From Nitrososphaerales archaeon (GTDB taxonomy: Archaea > Thermoproteota > Nitrososphaeria > Nitrososphaerales > Gagatemarchaeaceae), in assembly GCA_030039795.1 (NCBI GenBank), contig JASHUU010000007.1:1-51896 (forward strand): a stretch of DNA of 51,896 bases, given 5' to 3'. The notes under the pieces are model-generated. The model ran no database searches and was not told the DNA's origin. It worked only from the letters and a program-made list of their open reading frames with translations. A program made the position numbers and the translations under genes. This document shows, piece after piece, positions 7,203-15,204 of this stretch. Every line of letters starts with the position of its first letter. The first letter of the stretch is position 1.

Positions 7203-8530
7203 TTGTCGGAATGCTCCGACAAACCCAGATATCGTCCTCTAGCCAATGCGCTAGCGACAATGTCGGGCTTATTCTGCGCGCGGTTCGCATCTCTACTTGT
7301 CCTTGGATTGCTAGGCTTCACCTGTATTTCTGGCCTGAGCGTGGTCCAGACAAGTTCTGCCACGACGAAGTCGCAGGTCACCCTGTCTTCTTCCGGAAGC
7401 ACCCTAGTGGGAGGCGAACTCTGGCTGAATAACTCATATCCCTTCGAATCCGAAGCCAGGTCTTCCACAATCCTCGCACTGCCGACCTTGTCCGCGTGGT
7501 TGAGTTCACACGGTATTTCCATCGATCAGCTCAGACCGTATGTCACTCTATGGTCTTCACAGGGGAACCCTTACGACTATGCCCAAGGAACGGTAGGGTT
7601 CGCGGGTAATGGCACTGTGTACAAGGATTATGACTACATCCTTCCAAATGGAACCGTCATCGGCGTGGCGGTGTCTGAAGGAAGTCCAGAGGTCGTGGCG
7701 GCAGTCAGTACGTTCCCTTCGCAGGATAACACTCTTTCGTCTACGGGATACACGGTCGACAGCGAAAATGGGGCGGGACACCAAGCAGAAGGTCCAAACT
7801 CACTAACAAACTACTTTGACGGAGCGGAGTACAACACCACGGTTTTCTCGGACTTGACCAACCTTCTAGCTGTGGCACCTATTGCTGGTATTGGGTCAAC
7901 TGGTTGGGGACGAGCAACTACGACTGGACGAGTGGCCCTGGCAGCAGTCCATTCTTCTTCCAAGTTGAATTGGCCTACTGGGGAGGTAATGAAGGGGAAC
8001 CGTCTAACTGTGGGTCGAGCTCATACACGTCAAACTGTGTTTTCTTCCAATACGCCTTGGACAGCACCACACTGAACACCTATACGCCTACGCCGAACAT
8101 AGGTGACTGGGCCGCCGGCGATAGCGTTACAATGGAATGGACACCGCCCACTGCCAACTGCTCCCCTCAGGGTGGAGTTAGCGGATTCGAAGACTGGGTG
8201 GTGAACCTGAAGGTAACCAATCAGGCCACCGGCCAGTATGTAAGTTATGGGGTATGTTTCCCTGACAACCTATACCTTCAGTTCCTTGAAGAACGACCCC
8301 TGATTTCGGGCACGACTCCTGCGCAGAACCCCGAGTTTGGGACTCACGATTTCTCGGGAGTCGTGTACAAGGGGGGGAGTTGGGTTGCGCTAAACTCTGG
8401 TCCAAACACCTGGAAGCTGAACATGTACAATGCGGCTGGCTCGACTGAGTTGGTTTCTAGTACCACCCTGAGCAACGGGGCGAGCGGCAGTACATGGAGC
8501 GACTCTTGGCTCTCATCATCCTATCCATGA
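7203..8530 (+). pseudogene. Secreted Cys-rich protein, split by a frameshift
   Basis: Two overlapping frames appear to make one gene. The first (from a TTG at 7203, or ATG at 7260) gives a signal peptide (ASLLVLGLLGFTCISGLSVV) and an Asn/Ser/Thr-rich extracellular segment as far as about FSDLTNLL. The second frame, open from about 7820 and best read from CGTYCWYWVNWLGTSNYDW near 7870, continues with WGGN, paired cysteines and a beta-sandwich-like pattern to 8530. The first frame after about 7865 turns into Ala/Thr/Arg-rich noise. The join lies roughly at 7840-7870. A TATA-like AATAAATC 26 nt before the TTG shows an intact promoter. The family is not recognised; a secreted glutamic-peptidase-like or adhesin-like beta protein is possible. 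A sequencing error rather than decay cannot be excluded. Confidence 0.6.
7205..7220. promoter_or_regulatory. Palindrome in divergent regulator/secreted-protein intergenic region
   Basis: GTCGGA-ATGC-TCCGAC is a perfect 6-bp inverted repeat overlapping the predicted start of the rightward gene and about 35 bp upstream of the winged-helix gene. It is a candidate operator for that regulator; this is inference from position only. Confidence 0.4.
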
Positions 8531-8613
8531 GCCATTTGCGGAGCCCAAGTTCCTTTGAGGTAAGAACAGTGAAGTTCAAGAGAACGGGAGGTAGTCGGCA
8601 AATTAGGCGAAAG

Positions 8614-8817
8614 ATGGAAGTCATGGCCGTGCGGATTGTTCCCGTCTTGGTCGTATTGCTGGTTTCCGCTCCGATTGTCTACATTCCGGCGGCCAGGCCG
8701 AGCGGTTGTAACTACTCGTGTGTGTCAGGTGGCCACGAGTCTATGCTGGTCTCTGTGACCAAGACTCTGTTTGGCTTTGGAGCTTGCGTCAGAGGATCGG
8801 ACTACCTACTCTGTTAA
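8614..8817 (+). CDS. Small secreted or membrane-anchored protein, family A copy 2
   Basis: A 67-residue protein beginning MEVMAVRIVPVLVVLLVSAP, which is a signal peptide or anchor. The next block, APIVYIPAARPSGCNYSC, parallels APVVYTPAVPPICSLTC of the protein at 365-628, including the Cys-x3-Cys spacing. The following VSVTKTLFGFGAC parallels VSAQLLGQGA, so the two are paralogues. The ORF track extends the frame upstream to 8494, but the extra N-terminus is polar and lies in front of the signal sequence; ATG 8623 is an alternative start. It lies just downstream of the frameshifted secreted protein, inside the lower-GC island. Function unknown. Confidence 0.6.
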   Translation: MEVMAVRIVPVLVVLLVSAPIVYIPAARPSGCNYSCVSGGHESMLVSVTKTLFGFGACVRGSDYLLC

Positions 8818-9269
8818 CCGCCGCCTCGACTAGCGATACGGCGCGAAGGTTGTCGACAAGAGCAAACCTCGCCTGGAGAAAAGAGGAAGATAGGGGTCTG
8901 ATTCTACTCCGCCTAGTTTGACGTGAGCTGTTCGGAAACGGAAGGTATCCCGCACCGTGCCGAGGGACAGATAGCCCGGCTACAATACCTCCGCGTTGGA
9001 ACGATTCAGCGCAACATCGATTGCCAAACCGGGATACGAACCTATTCTTTTATTCAGAACAGGAGTTGGTTAGCATGGACAGAAGGAGGCTCAACGACCC
9101 CAGGATCCTCGGATAGATGTGTGCCAGCCTCTTGATGAACCAGGGAGGGCGGGAAGCAGCAGCACCCTTTTAGCTCGTCATGGATGTTGTTGTGGGCATC
9201 TTCATGAATTGAGCCTATAACTTGCAGAAAGTTCCCTCAGGGCTGAGCTAATTCGCAGAAGATGAGTAA
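8818..9269. other. Gap without a convincing gene; carries a tRNA-end direct repeat
   Basis: No coding pattern is convincing here; the 70-residue ORF 8923-9135 has no recognisable domain. The one structured element is ATAGCCCGGCTA at 8971-8982, identical to the 3' end of tRNA-Gln plus one flanking base (10126-10137). Confidence 0.5.
8971..8982 (+). repeat. Direct repeat of tRNA-Gln 3' end (possible att site)
   Basis: ATAGCCCGGCTA matches 10126-10137 exactly, in the same orientation, and the match extends upstream as 15 of 17 bases. Elements that integrate at tRNA 3' ends leave such repeats. It would bound a 1.15-kb piece containing the peptidase gene. Confidence 0.45.
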
Positions 9270-10027
9270 GTGAAATCCATCAGCAGAAGCCTGCGCATAG
9301 GCTGTTTCGCCACCGGCCTGCAAGCGAAGCAGGTTAGTTTATCTTTCATTGACGCTGTAGGCCCTTCCTTGAGCTCGGCTCGGGCGTATCGCCTTTCGTT
9401 TCTGAAAGGCGCGCCGAAGAGATTTGTTCAGGAGGTTGGACCGATCGTAAGTGAAGCTGTTGTCTCAACCCAGCGAATATTACCACTGGAGACCCAAGTC
9501 CAGCTTCGGATGACCCCGGATACGCGCGAAGCTGTATCGACCTACATGCATGGAACCGCAGGTTACACACCCGACAGCAAACATGTCTACCTTGGGGTCG
9601 ACATTCGAGTGAAAGACTGGAGAGACTCGCTGACAAGTTCCGTGGCGCACGAGCTCAACCACACTGTGAGGCATCACAGGATGGGGACACATCGGGGGCA
9701 ATTGAACATGCTAGATACCCTTGCGTTTGAAGGGCTGGCCCAATGCTTTGAAAAGGAAGTGTGCGGAAAGTTGCCACCTTACTCTTCTCCTCTTTCTGCC
9801 CAGCAGATTCGCAAAGTCTGGGATGTAATCAAAGATGAACTGGATAGCTTAGACGAAGCATTGTATCGGCGAGTCTTCTTCGCAAGGAAGACAAGGGGAT
9901 GCCTACTTGGGCTGGATACAGACTTTCTTATAGGATTGTGAGCAAGAGCATCAGGCGGCTGAAACTGAATTGGGATACATTGATGGGTATGAGTGCTGAG
10001 GAAATCATGGGTCGGAGTTTACCCTGA
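9270..10027 (+). pseudogene. DUF2268-like zinc metallopeptidase, C-terminus shifted out of frame
   Basis: The main frame (9270-9941, GTG start) encodes a putative zinc peptidase. Its metal site is AHELNHTVRHH (His-Glu-x2-His, about residue 127), followed by the third-ligand helix TLAFEGLAQCFEKEVCG, the DUF2268 arrangement. In this frame the last 15 residues (GCLLGLDTDFLIGL) are unlike the family. In the frame starting near 9875, however, the sequence reads KGMPTWAGYRLSYRIVSKS and runs on to TGA at 10025-10027, and PxWAGYxxxYxIV is the expected family C-terminus. A single-base loss between about 9850 and 9880 therefore seems to have split the gene, or the assembly has an error there. It lies at the tRNA-Gln end of the island. 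Confidence 0.72.
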
Positions 10028-10125
10028 TTCTTAGGAGTGGTCTGCTTTACGCCCTAGGAACCCTTAGCGAAGCAGCGGTTTCGAACTTGCCGCGGTGAAG
10101 TGCGCTAAATCGTTCTGAGAGATAA

Positions 10126-10137
10126 ATAGCCCGGCTA
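10126..10137 (+). repeat. Direct repeat partner overlapping tRNA-Gln 3' end
   Basis: ATAGCCCGGCTA, identical to 8971-8982. It covers the discriminator base and the 3' acceptor strand of the tRNA on the minus strand. Confidence 0.45.
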
Positions 10138-10199
10138 GGATTCGAACCTAGGTCGAAGGCTCCAGAGGCCCCCATCCTTGACCACTAGACGACCGGGCT
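10127..10199 (-). tRNA. tRNA-Gln (CTG)
   Basis: Reads on the minus strand with acceptor AGCCCGG pairing with CCGGGCT and discriminator A. The anticodon loop is CTCTGGA, giving anticodon CTG (Gln, codon CAG). The T arm is CTAGGTTCGAATCCTAG. The anticodon stem has two G-T pairs. CCA is not encoded. A TATA-like GTTTAACTA about 34 nt upstream supports expression. The lower-GC island abuts its 3' end. Confidence 0.9.
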
Positions 10200-10254
10200 A
10201 CGGTTTCGGCGGCCCGTCCCGCCGTAGTTAAACTGATTTCTTGCGCGGGGAGGC

Positions 10255-11379
10255 TCAGCGCTCCGCCGGCGCGGCCCTGGGCGCCGTCTCCTTGAGCGCG
10301 GCCAGCGTGTCGCCCAGCGAGCCGAGGGCGCCCCTGAGTTCCGCAGGAGTAAGGATCCCGAAGTGGCCGACCCTTATCACGGAGTCCTTCTGCTCGGCTA
10401 TCCCCCTGGCGACGACCACTCCGTGGTCTGTCTCGAGCTTCTTCTGGACCTCGCCCGCCGTACCATTCCTGACGAAGAACGAGGTGACCGTGTCGGCCCT
10501 GTGCCCCTCCTCGGCGACGAAGTCCAGCCCCCAGTTCCCGACGCTGTCCCTCGTGATCTCGCCCAGCGCCCTGTGCCTCTCCCACCTCTTCTCCACTCCT
10601 TCCTCCTTGAGCTCCGTCAGGGCTTCCCTGAGAGCCAGAAGGACCTGGGTCGCAGGCGTGGCCAGGTACATCCTGGGGTCGTCCATTATCGGCTTCCACC
10701 TGAGCAGGTTCATGTAATACGACCCGATCGGCTCCTTGCGCGACGCCATCGCGTCGAGGGCCCTCTGGGAGGCCGCCACGAGGACGGCGCCCGGGGCGCT
10801 CGAGAGCGCCTTCTGCGAAGCGGTGAAGACGATGTCGGCGCCGAGCCTGTCGAAGTCCAAGGGGACTCCGCCCACGCTGCAGACCCCGTCCACCACGGAG
10901 AGCGCCCCCGCCCTGTTGCACTCCTCCACCAGCTCCCTGACCGGGTTGGATATCGAGGTCGAAGTGTCCACATGGGTGATGAACACCGCAGAGTACTTCG
11001 TCTCCGCGAGCTTCTTCCTCAGGTCGTCGGGGTCCGCGTGCGCCCCGTCTCGGTAGTCGATCGAGCCGGCCTTCGCCCCGTGGATCTGGTTGAGGAGCAG
11101 CATCCTCTTCCCGAAGTAGCCGGTGCTCAAGGTCAGCGTCCTGTCGCCCCGCTGGACGAGGCTCACTATCGACGACTCCATTCCTATCGTCCCCGACCCT
11201 GTGAAGACGAACTGGACGCCCTTCTCGTTCCTGAAGGCGTACCTCGCCAGGCCCAGCGTCTCCTTGAACGCCGCGTAGAACTCCGGCCCGACGTGCGGCA
11301 GCTGGGGCTCGGACATGACGCTCCTCACCCTCTTGGACAGGTTCGTGGGGCCAGGTATCAGCAGCATCTTGTCGTACAT
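10255..11379 (-). CDS. Class V aminotransferase (serine-pyruvate / alanine-glyoxylate type)
   Basis: A PLP-dependent aminotransferase of 374 residues, probably alanine- or serine-glyoxylate/pyruvate transaminase. It opens with the family block LLIPGPTNLSKRV and has FTGSGTIGMESSIVSL for phosphate binding. VVDGVCSVGGVPLDFDRLGADIVFTASQKAL contains the cofactor-binding Asp and the Schiff-base Lys. The ORF track extends to 11877, but the family begins at MYDKMLLIPGP (ATG 11379), with GGAG a few nt upstream and a TTTTAA box near 11414. It is the last gene of argS-phosphatase-aminotransferase on this strand. Pairing with a SerB-like phosphatase makes a role in serine/glycine metabolism likely, though exact substrates cannot be read from the sequence. 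Confidence 0.88.
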   Translation of the reverse strand: MYDKMLLIPGPTNLSKRVRSVMSEPQLPHVGPEFYAAFKETLGLARYAFRNEKGVQFVFTGSGTIGMESSIVSLVQRGDRTLTLSTGYFGKRMLLLNQIHGAKAGSIDYRDGAHADPDDLRKKLAETKYSAVFITHVDTSTSISNPVRELVEECNRAGALSVVDGVCSVGGVPLDFDRLGADIVFTASQKALSSAPGAVLVAASQRALDAMASRKEPIGSYYMNLLRWKPIMDDPRMYLATPATQVLLALREALTELKEEGVEKRWERHRALGEITRDSVGNWGLDFVAEEGHRADTVTSFFVRNGTAGEVQKKLETDHGVVVARGIAEQKDSVIRVGHFGILTPAELRGALGSLGDTLAALKETAPRAAPAER

Positions 11380-11423
11380 GCCGGTCTCCTCGGCCGACAA
11401 GGGTGGCGGGTTAAAAGCACTCC

Positions 11424-12059
11424 TCAGAGGTGCAGGAATATGTCGGACAGCCTCTCTATGTGTATGATCCCCTTGTCGGGCACCCTCGTGGTGTGCGCGA
11501 GCATGAACCCCATCGCCGCCGACTTCAGGAACGCTAGGTCGTAGACCGTGTCGCCCACCGCGACCGTCTTCGACGGCGGAATCCCCCGCTTGGAGAGCAT
11601 CCTCAGGTACGCGCGGTCCTTCCTCGTCGGGTCCACTCTCCCGACGCCGTCTCCCAGGAGCCTCCCTCCGCGGTCGAACCTGAGGCCGTTTGCGACCCAT
11701 CGGTCCATCTTGAGCTCCCCCGCCACCTTCTCCGCGAGCATGTCTATGCCTGAGGTGACAAGCGCAGTCTCGATGCCGCGCGCCCTCAGCCTCTCCATGG
11801 TCTCGGCTGCGTCTTCCCTGACGCTGTAGCCCGAGAGTATCTCGTCGATCTCGCGCTTCGTCGTTCCCTGGGGCCAAGAGGCGATGTCCCGCCGCATGAA
11901 CTCCCGGTACCCTATCCTGCCCTCGCTGTAGAGCCTCAGCGCCGCTTCCCCGACGTGCTCGGTCTTGAAGTGACGGTGGATGGCCGCCCAGCTGCTCTCC
12001 TGCTGGAGGACCGTCCCGTCCATGTCGAAGGCCGCGAGCAGTATCTCCTTCCGGCTCAT
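11424..12059 (-). CDS. HAD-family phosphatase, SerB-like
   Basis: A phosphomonoesterase of the HAD superfamily, IB subgroup, most like phosphoserine phosphatase (211 residues). Motif I is FDMDGTVL with the nucleophile Asp, motif II is ALVTSG, the motif III Lys is in TRKDRAYLRML, and motif IV is VGDTVYDLAFL. Motif IV differs from the usual GDGxND, so substrate specificity may differ from true SerB. Its ATG overlaps the argS stop by four bases (ATGA), indicating translational coupling, and the class V aminotransferase follows 44 nt after it. The pairing suggests phosphoserine or a related phosphorylated hydroxy acid as substrate; this is inference. Confidence 0.82.
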   Translation of the reverse strand: MSRKEILLAAFDMDGTVLQQESSWAAIHRHFKTEHVGEAALRLYSEGRIGYREFMRRDIASWPQGTTKREIDEILSGYSVREDAAETMERLRARGIETALVTSGIDMLAEKVAGELKMDRWVANGLRFDRGGRLLGDGVGRVDPTRKDRAYLRMLSKRGIPPSKTVAVGDTVYDLAFLKSAAMGFMLAHTTRVPDKGIIHIERLSDIFLHL

Positions 12060-13954
12060 ATCCTGGTCCTGTAGGGGATGCCTATCAGCGTCATGGACTT
12101 CGCGAGCACCTTGCTCGAGGCGTCGACCAGGGCCAGCCTCGCGTCCCTGAGCGCGGGGTCCGCCTCCTTGTTCACCTGGACGTTCTCGTAGAAGTCGTTG
12201 AAGGCGACCGCGAGCTCGTGGGCGAACTTCGCCACCTCGCGCGGGGAGAGGTACTCGCCCGCCTTCGACGCGGCCGCGTCCAGCATCGACATCCTCTTCA
12301 CCAGGCGGAGCTCCTGCGGCTTCGTCATCTTCGCGGCCGAGCCGAGGTCTATGCTCGGGCGGCCGTCGGTCTTGTCGAGTATCCGCCTCGCCCTGGCATA
12401 GGTGTACAGGAGGTAAGGCCCCGTGTCCCCCTGGAGGCGGAGGGCCTCGTCGGCGTCGAAGACGATTATCTTGTCAGGGTCCTGCTTGAGCAGCTCGTAG
12501 CGCAGCGCCGAGATCGCCAGCGCCTCGGACACGTCGTCGACCCACGCGTCCGTCTCGCTCAGGCTCCTCTTCCTGGTCTCCGCGCGCGCCCTCTCCTTCA
12601 GGGATGCCAGCATCGTGTCGACGTTGACGTATAGGCCCGCCCTTCCTGACATGTGGGCGAACTCCCCCTCCACCTCGAACCCTAGGCGTTCGGCGGTGGC
12701 CTTCGAGAGAGCGACGACCTCGTACGCCCTGTGCAGGTACCGCTTCGACGCGCCCTCGTTCATGCTGTCCAGGACCTTCGCCACTATCTTCTGGAGGTAT
12801 CCCTGGCGGACGTCGATGACCGATATCGCGATGTCGGCGCCGGAGAAGTCCATCCCCTTCACCCCTCCGGAAAGGACGGTAGAGTTCAGGACCGCTCCGT
12901 CCGGCTGCTTCGCCCCGTACACCTGGTACTCGAACGGGTCGCCCACCAGCCCTATCTTCCAAGCCGCGTAGGGTATGTCCTTGGCCACGTAGACCGCCGT
13001 GCCGTCGGACCTGACGACGACCTTCTGCTCCCCGGTCTCGGTGTCTGGGATCACCCAGCATCCGGCGTTCTCTCCCTGACTCTCGAGCTTCACGACCCCC
13101 ATGGACTTCAGCCGGCCGAATATCTCGTCCCACATCCCGGAGTGGACTATCTGGGACTCCCAGTTCAGCAGGTCGTAGGACGCCCCCAGCCTCCAGCACG
13201 TCTCCAGCTGCGCCGCTAGGATCTTGCCGACTATCTTCTTGGCGTACTCCGCGAGCTCGCCTTCCCCCTTCTCTATCTCCCTGAGGACCAGGGACTCCTT
13301 CTCCTTCAGTCCAGGGCTCTTGGCGTACTCCTGCGTCACCCTGGTGTATATCCTGTCGCCGCAGTATGCGTCGAACTTCACGCCGGCCGGGGCTTCGTCG
13401 GGGAGTCCCAGGAACTTCAGGCCTACTATCACGTCGGCGAACTGCGACCCCGAGTCGTCTATGTAGTTGAGCGCCCGGACGTCGTCCCCCAGGTACCTCA
13501 GGACGTTCACGAGCGAGTCCCCCAGCACGAGGTTGCGAGCGTGCCCTATGTGGAGGGCCTTGTTCGGGTTTACGTTGGTGTGCTCGACCAGGACCTTCCT
13601 GCCCGTCTTGGGCATAGCGCCCAGGTCTCCCCTGAGGATGTCTCCGATGGAGTCGCAGGAGAACCTGGCGTAGTCGAGCGTGAAGTTGAGGTACCCGGCC
13701 CTGTGCGGGACCACCCCGGCGACGTATCTGGTGCCCTTTGCCTCCTCGGTCATCTTCGAGGCCATCTTCAGTGCGACGTCCGCGGGGCTCTGCGACGTCT
13801 TCTTGGCTATCCGCAGGGACACCGCGCTCGAGAGGTCCCCATACCCTTCCCCCGGCGGCGGTCCCACTTCGACCTCGACCTCGCCGTATCCCAGGGACGC
13901 GCAGGCCCTGGCGACGAGCTCCTCGACCTCCTTCTCGAACTCGCGGAACCGCAC
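12056..13954 (-). CDS. argS: Arginyl-tRNA synthetase
   Basis: Charges tRNA-Arg. The 632-residue class I synthetase has an N-terminal additional domain (about residues 1-100). The catalytic HIGH segment is NPNKALHIGHARN at about 130. The signature region near 415 is HMSGRAGLYVNVDTML, standing in for KMSKS as in many ArgRS. The C-terminal all-helical anticodon domain is marked by LRLQGDTGPYLLYTYARARRIL. It starts with GTG at 13954; GATAAAAGC lies 26 nt upstream, so the mRNA is probably leaderless. It heads a three-gene operon and is divergent from a tRNA-Arg(CCG) gene 85 nt away, so enzyme and substrate RNA are neighbours. Confidence 0.96.
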   Translation of the reverse strand: MRFREFEKEVEELVARACASLGYGEVEVEVGPPPGEGYGDLSSAVSLRIAKKTSQSPADVALKMASKMTEEAKGTRYVAGVVPHRAGYLNFTLDYARFSCDSIGDILRGDLGAMPKTGRKVLVEHTNVNPNKALHIGHARNLVLGDSLVNVLRYLGDDVRALNYIDDSGSQFADVIVGLKFLGLPDEAPAGVKFDAYCGDRIYTRVTQEYAKSPGLKEKESLVLREIEKGEGELAEYAKKIVGKILAAQLETCWRLGASYDLLNWESQIVHSGMWDEIFGRLKSMGVVKLESQGENAGCWVIPDTETGEQKVVVRSDGTAVYVAKDIPYAAWKIGLVGDPFEYQVYGAKQPDGAVLNSTVLSGGVKGMDFSGADIAISVIDVRQGYLQKIVAKVLDSMNEGASKRYLHRAYEVVALSKATAERLGFEVEGEFAHMSGRAGLYVNVDTMLASLKERARAETRKRSLSETDAWVDDVSEALAISALRYELLKQDPDKIIVFDADEALRLQGDTGPYLLYTYARARRILDKTDGRPSIDLGSAAKMTKPQELRLVKRMSMLDAAASKAGEYLSPREVAKFAHELAVAFNDFYENVQVNKEADPALRDARLALVDASSKVLAKSMTLIGIPYRTRI

Positions 13955-14039
13955 AACCTCTCTCGGTTTGGACGCGATAAAAGCGCTCTGACCTTTCGGG
14001 CTCGAAACTGTTCTTAACCGACGGCGGGCGGGGTAGTCC

Positions 14040-14130
14040 GGGCCCGTAGCCCAGCACGGATTAGGGCGTCAGCCTCCGAAGCTGAAGAGCGCGAGCGCAG
14101 ATACCATGGGTTCGAATCCCATCGGGCCCG
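14040..14130 (+). tRNA. tRNA-Arg (CCG) with enlarged variable region
   Basis: Acceptor GGGCCCG pairs with CGGGCCC, with discriminator G. The D stem is GCCC/GGGC, and the anticodon stem TCAGC/GCTGA closes loop CTCCGAA, anticodon CCG (Arg). The T arm is ATGGG-TTCGAAT-CCCAT. Between anticodon stem and T stem lie 20 nt instead of 4-5, containing GCG-CGAG-CGC, which can fold. The D arm is class I, so a short non-canonical intron of roughly 15 nt in the variable loop is more likely than a class II arm. TTCTTAACC lies 26 nt upstream. The second lower-GC patch begins at its 3' end. Confidence 0.85.
14118..14130 (+). repeat. tRNA-Arg 3' end repeated at far side of island 2
   Basis: CCCATCGGGCCCG recurs at 15601-15614 with one extra G, in the same orientation. 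The copies bracket the 14131-15600 lower-GC segment. Confidence 0.35.
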
Positions 14131-14319
14131 GTTAGTTTTGGCCGAGTGCTCATCACCGACTCGACAAGTCGTTCGTTGGCCCAGGGCTAGAGGGCGGCAC
14201 TTCCACTAGCGGGTGACCGCAGCGTCAAGCGACCAAGGCTGAACGGGCTTGTAGCCGAGGCTTCGCTCTAAGCTTTGACGCCAAGACGCCGGGTCCCAGA
14301 GGACTCTGCGGACCTGAGT

Positions 14320-15204
14320 TCACGTCTGAATGCTAGGAAGTATCATGAGTGTTACCAGCTGGTTGTGAGAGACGCCATTGACAGACTCCGAAACTGCCAA
14401 GGTCAGGTTCTGAGTCTGAAGACTAGCCTCCCCAGAAACGTACGGCGGAAGGCTGGCGCTGTTGTCTTCGTCAAGTGCGACGTAGCAGGGAATGTAAGGC
14501 GTCAGACTACAGGAGTGGCTGGAAAGACTTACGCTTAACCACGAGGGAAGCGTAGTGACCGAGTCATTCGCGTACACGCCCAATATGCTGAACTCGGCCT
14601 CTTGAGCTGTCTGTGTGCCGGAGTTTGCAGTCGCCGAAGGTGAGTAGACCATGCCGAAGACATATGGGCCAGCCGCCCCTGCAGACACTTCTATGGAGCT
14701 TGGAAGTAGGTTGCTACTCGCGTTCAGAACCAGTGACTCTTGGATGCCAATCTGAGCTAACGGCAACGAGGTCTGGTAGCTCATGCCTGCCATCTGCGAG
14801 GTCAATATCAAGTCGAAGTCTCCAGATCCCGACAGCGGCCTGACCGCGCCTATGACATATAGTTCATCCGCTGAGCCAGACGCTGAGGCCTGTACTTGGT
14901 CGCTCTTCAGGAAGGCGAAGACTCCCATAGGGACTCCCTCCGCTCGAACACTGGCAGTTTCGACCGAAGTAGACGCGACGGTCAACGGGAACTCTTCATA
15001 TCCGATGAACCTAACGCTAGTGCCGGAGTAATTGAAAGAGAACGTGTGGAGAGTGGGTGCGCTAACGGTAATCCCCGGCGTTGGAGGATCATCGCCTCGT
15101 GTTTGTTGTTTTGAATGCACAGGGACCACTGTAGCCGCCAGTATCACTAGGAGCAGAATCGTGACGGAAGTCGAGACCAAGAGGGGTTTGCGCAATTCCT
15201 TCAC
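14320..15204 (-). CDS. Secreted or membrane-anchored surface protein, unknown family
   Basis: A 294-residue protein with an N-terminal signal anchor (VTILLLVILAATVVPVH) followed by an extracellular, Ser/Thr/Ala-rich beta-type region with several N-x-S/T sequons. Two cysteines (HSCSLTPYIPCYV) near residue 240 could form a disulfide. No catalytic motif is visible. It starts with GTG at 15204, overlapping the stop of the upstream ORF by four bases (GTGA), so the two genes are translationally coupled and probably form one surface complex. Base composition is less GC-rich than the neighbours, and the gene lies in a patch at the 3' end of tRNA-Arg, suggesting acquisition. Confidence 0.68.
   Translation of the reverse strand: MKELRKPLLVSTSVTILLLVILAATVVPVHSKQQTRGDDPPTPGITVSAPTLHTFSFNYSGTSVRFIGYEEFPLTVASTSVETASVRAEGVPMGVFAFLKSDQVQASASGSADELYVIGAVRPLSGSGDFDLILTSQMAGMSYQTSLPLAQIGIQESLVLNASSNLLPSSIEVSAGAAGPYVFGMVYSPSATANSGTQTAQEAEFSILGVYANDSVTTLPSWLSVSLSSHSCSLTPYIPCYVALDEDNSASLPPYVSGEASLQTQNLTLAVSESVNGVSHNQLVTLMILPSIQT

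Noticed and set aside
8971-8990. Second tRNA gene at the direct repeat
   Set aside because: Only the 12-bp acceptor-end word is present; no D, anticodon or T arm around it.
8923-9135. 70-residue ORF in the island
   Set aside because: No motif, no good promoter, overlaps the tRNA-end repeat.
14275-14538. 87-residue plus-strand ORF after tRNA-Arg
   Set aside because: Overlaps the surface protein gene on the opposite strand; no domain or promoter.
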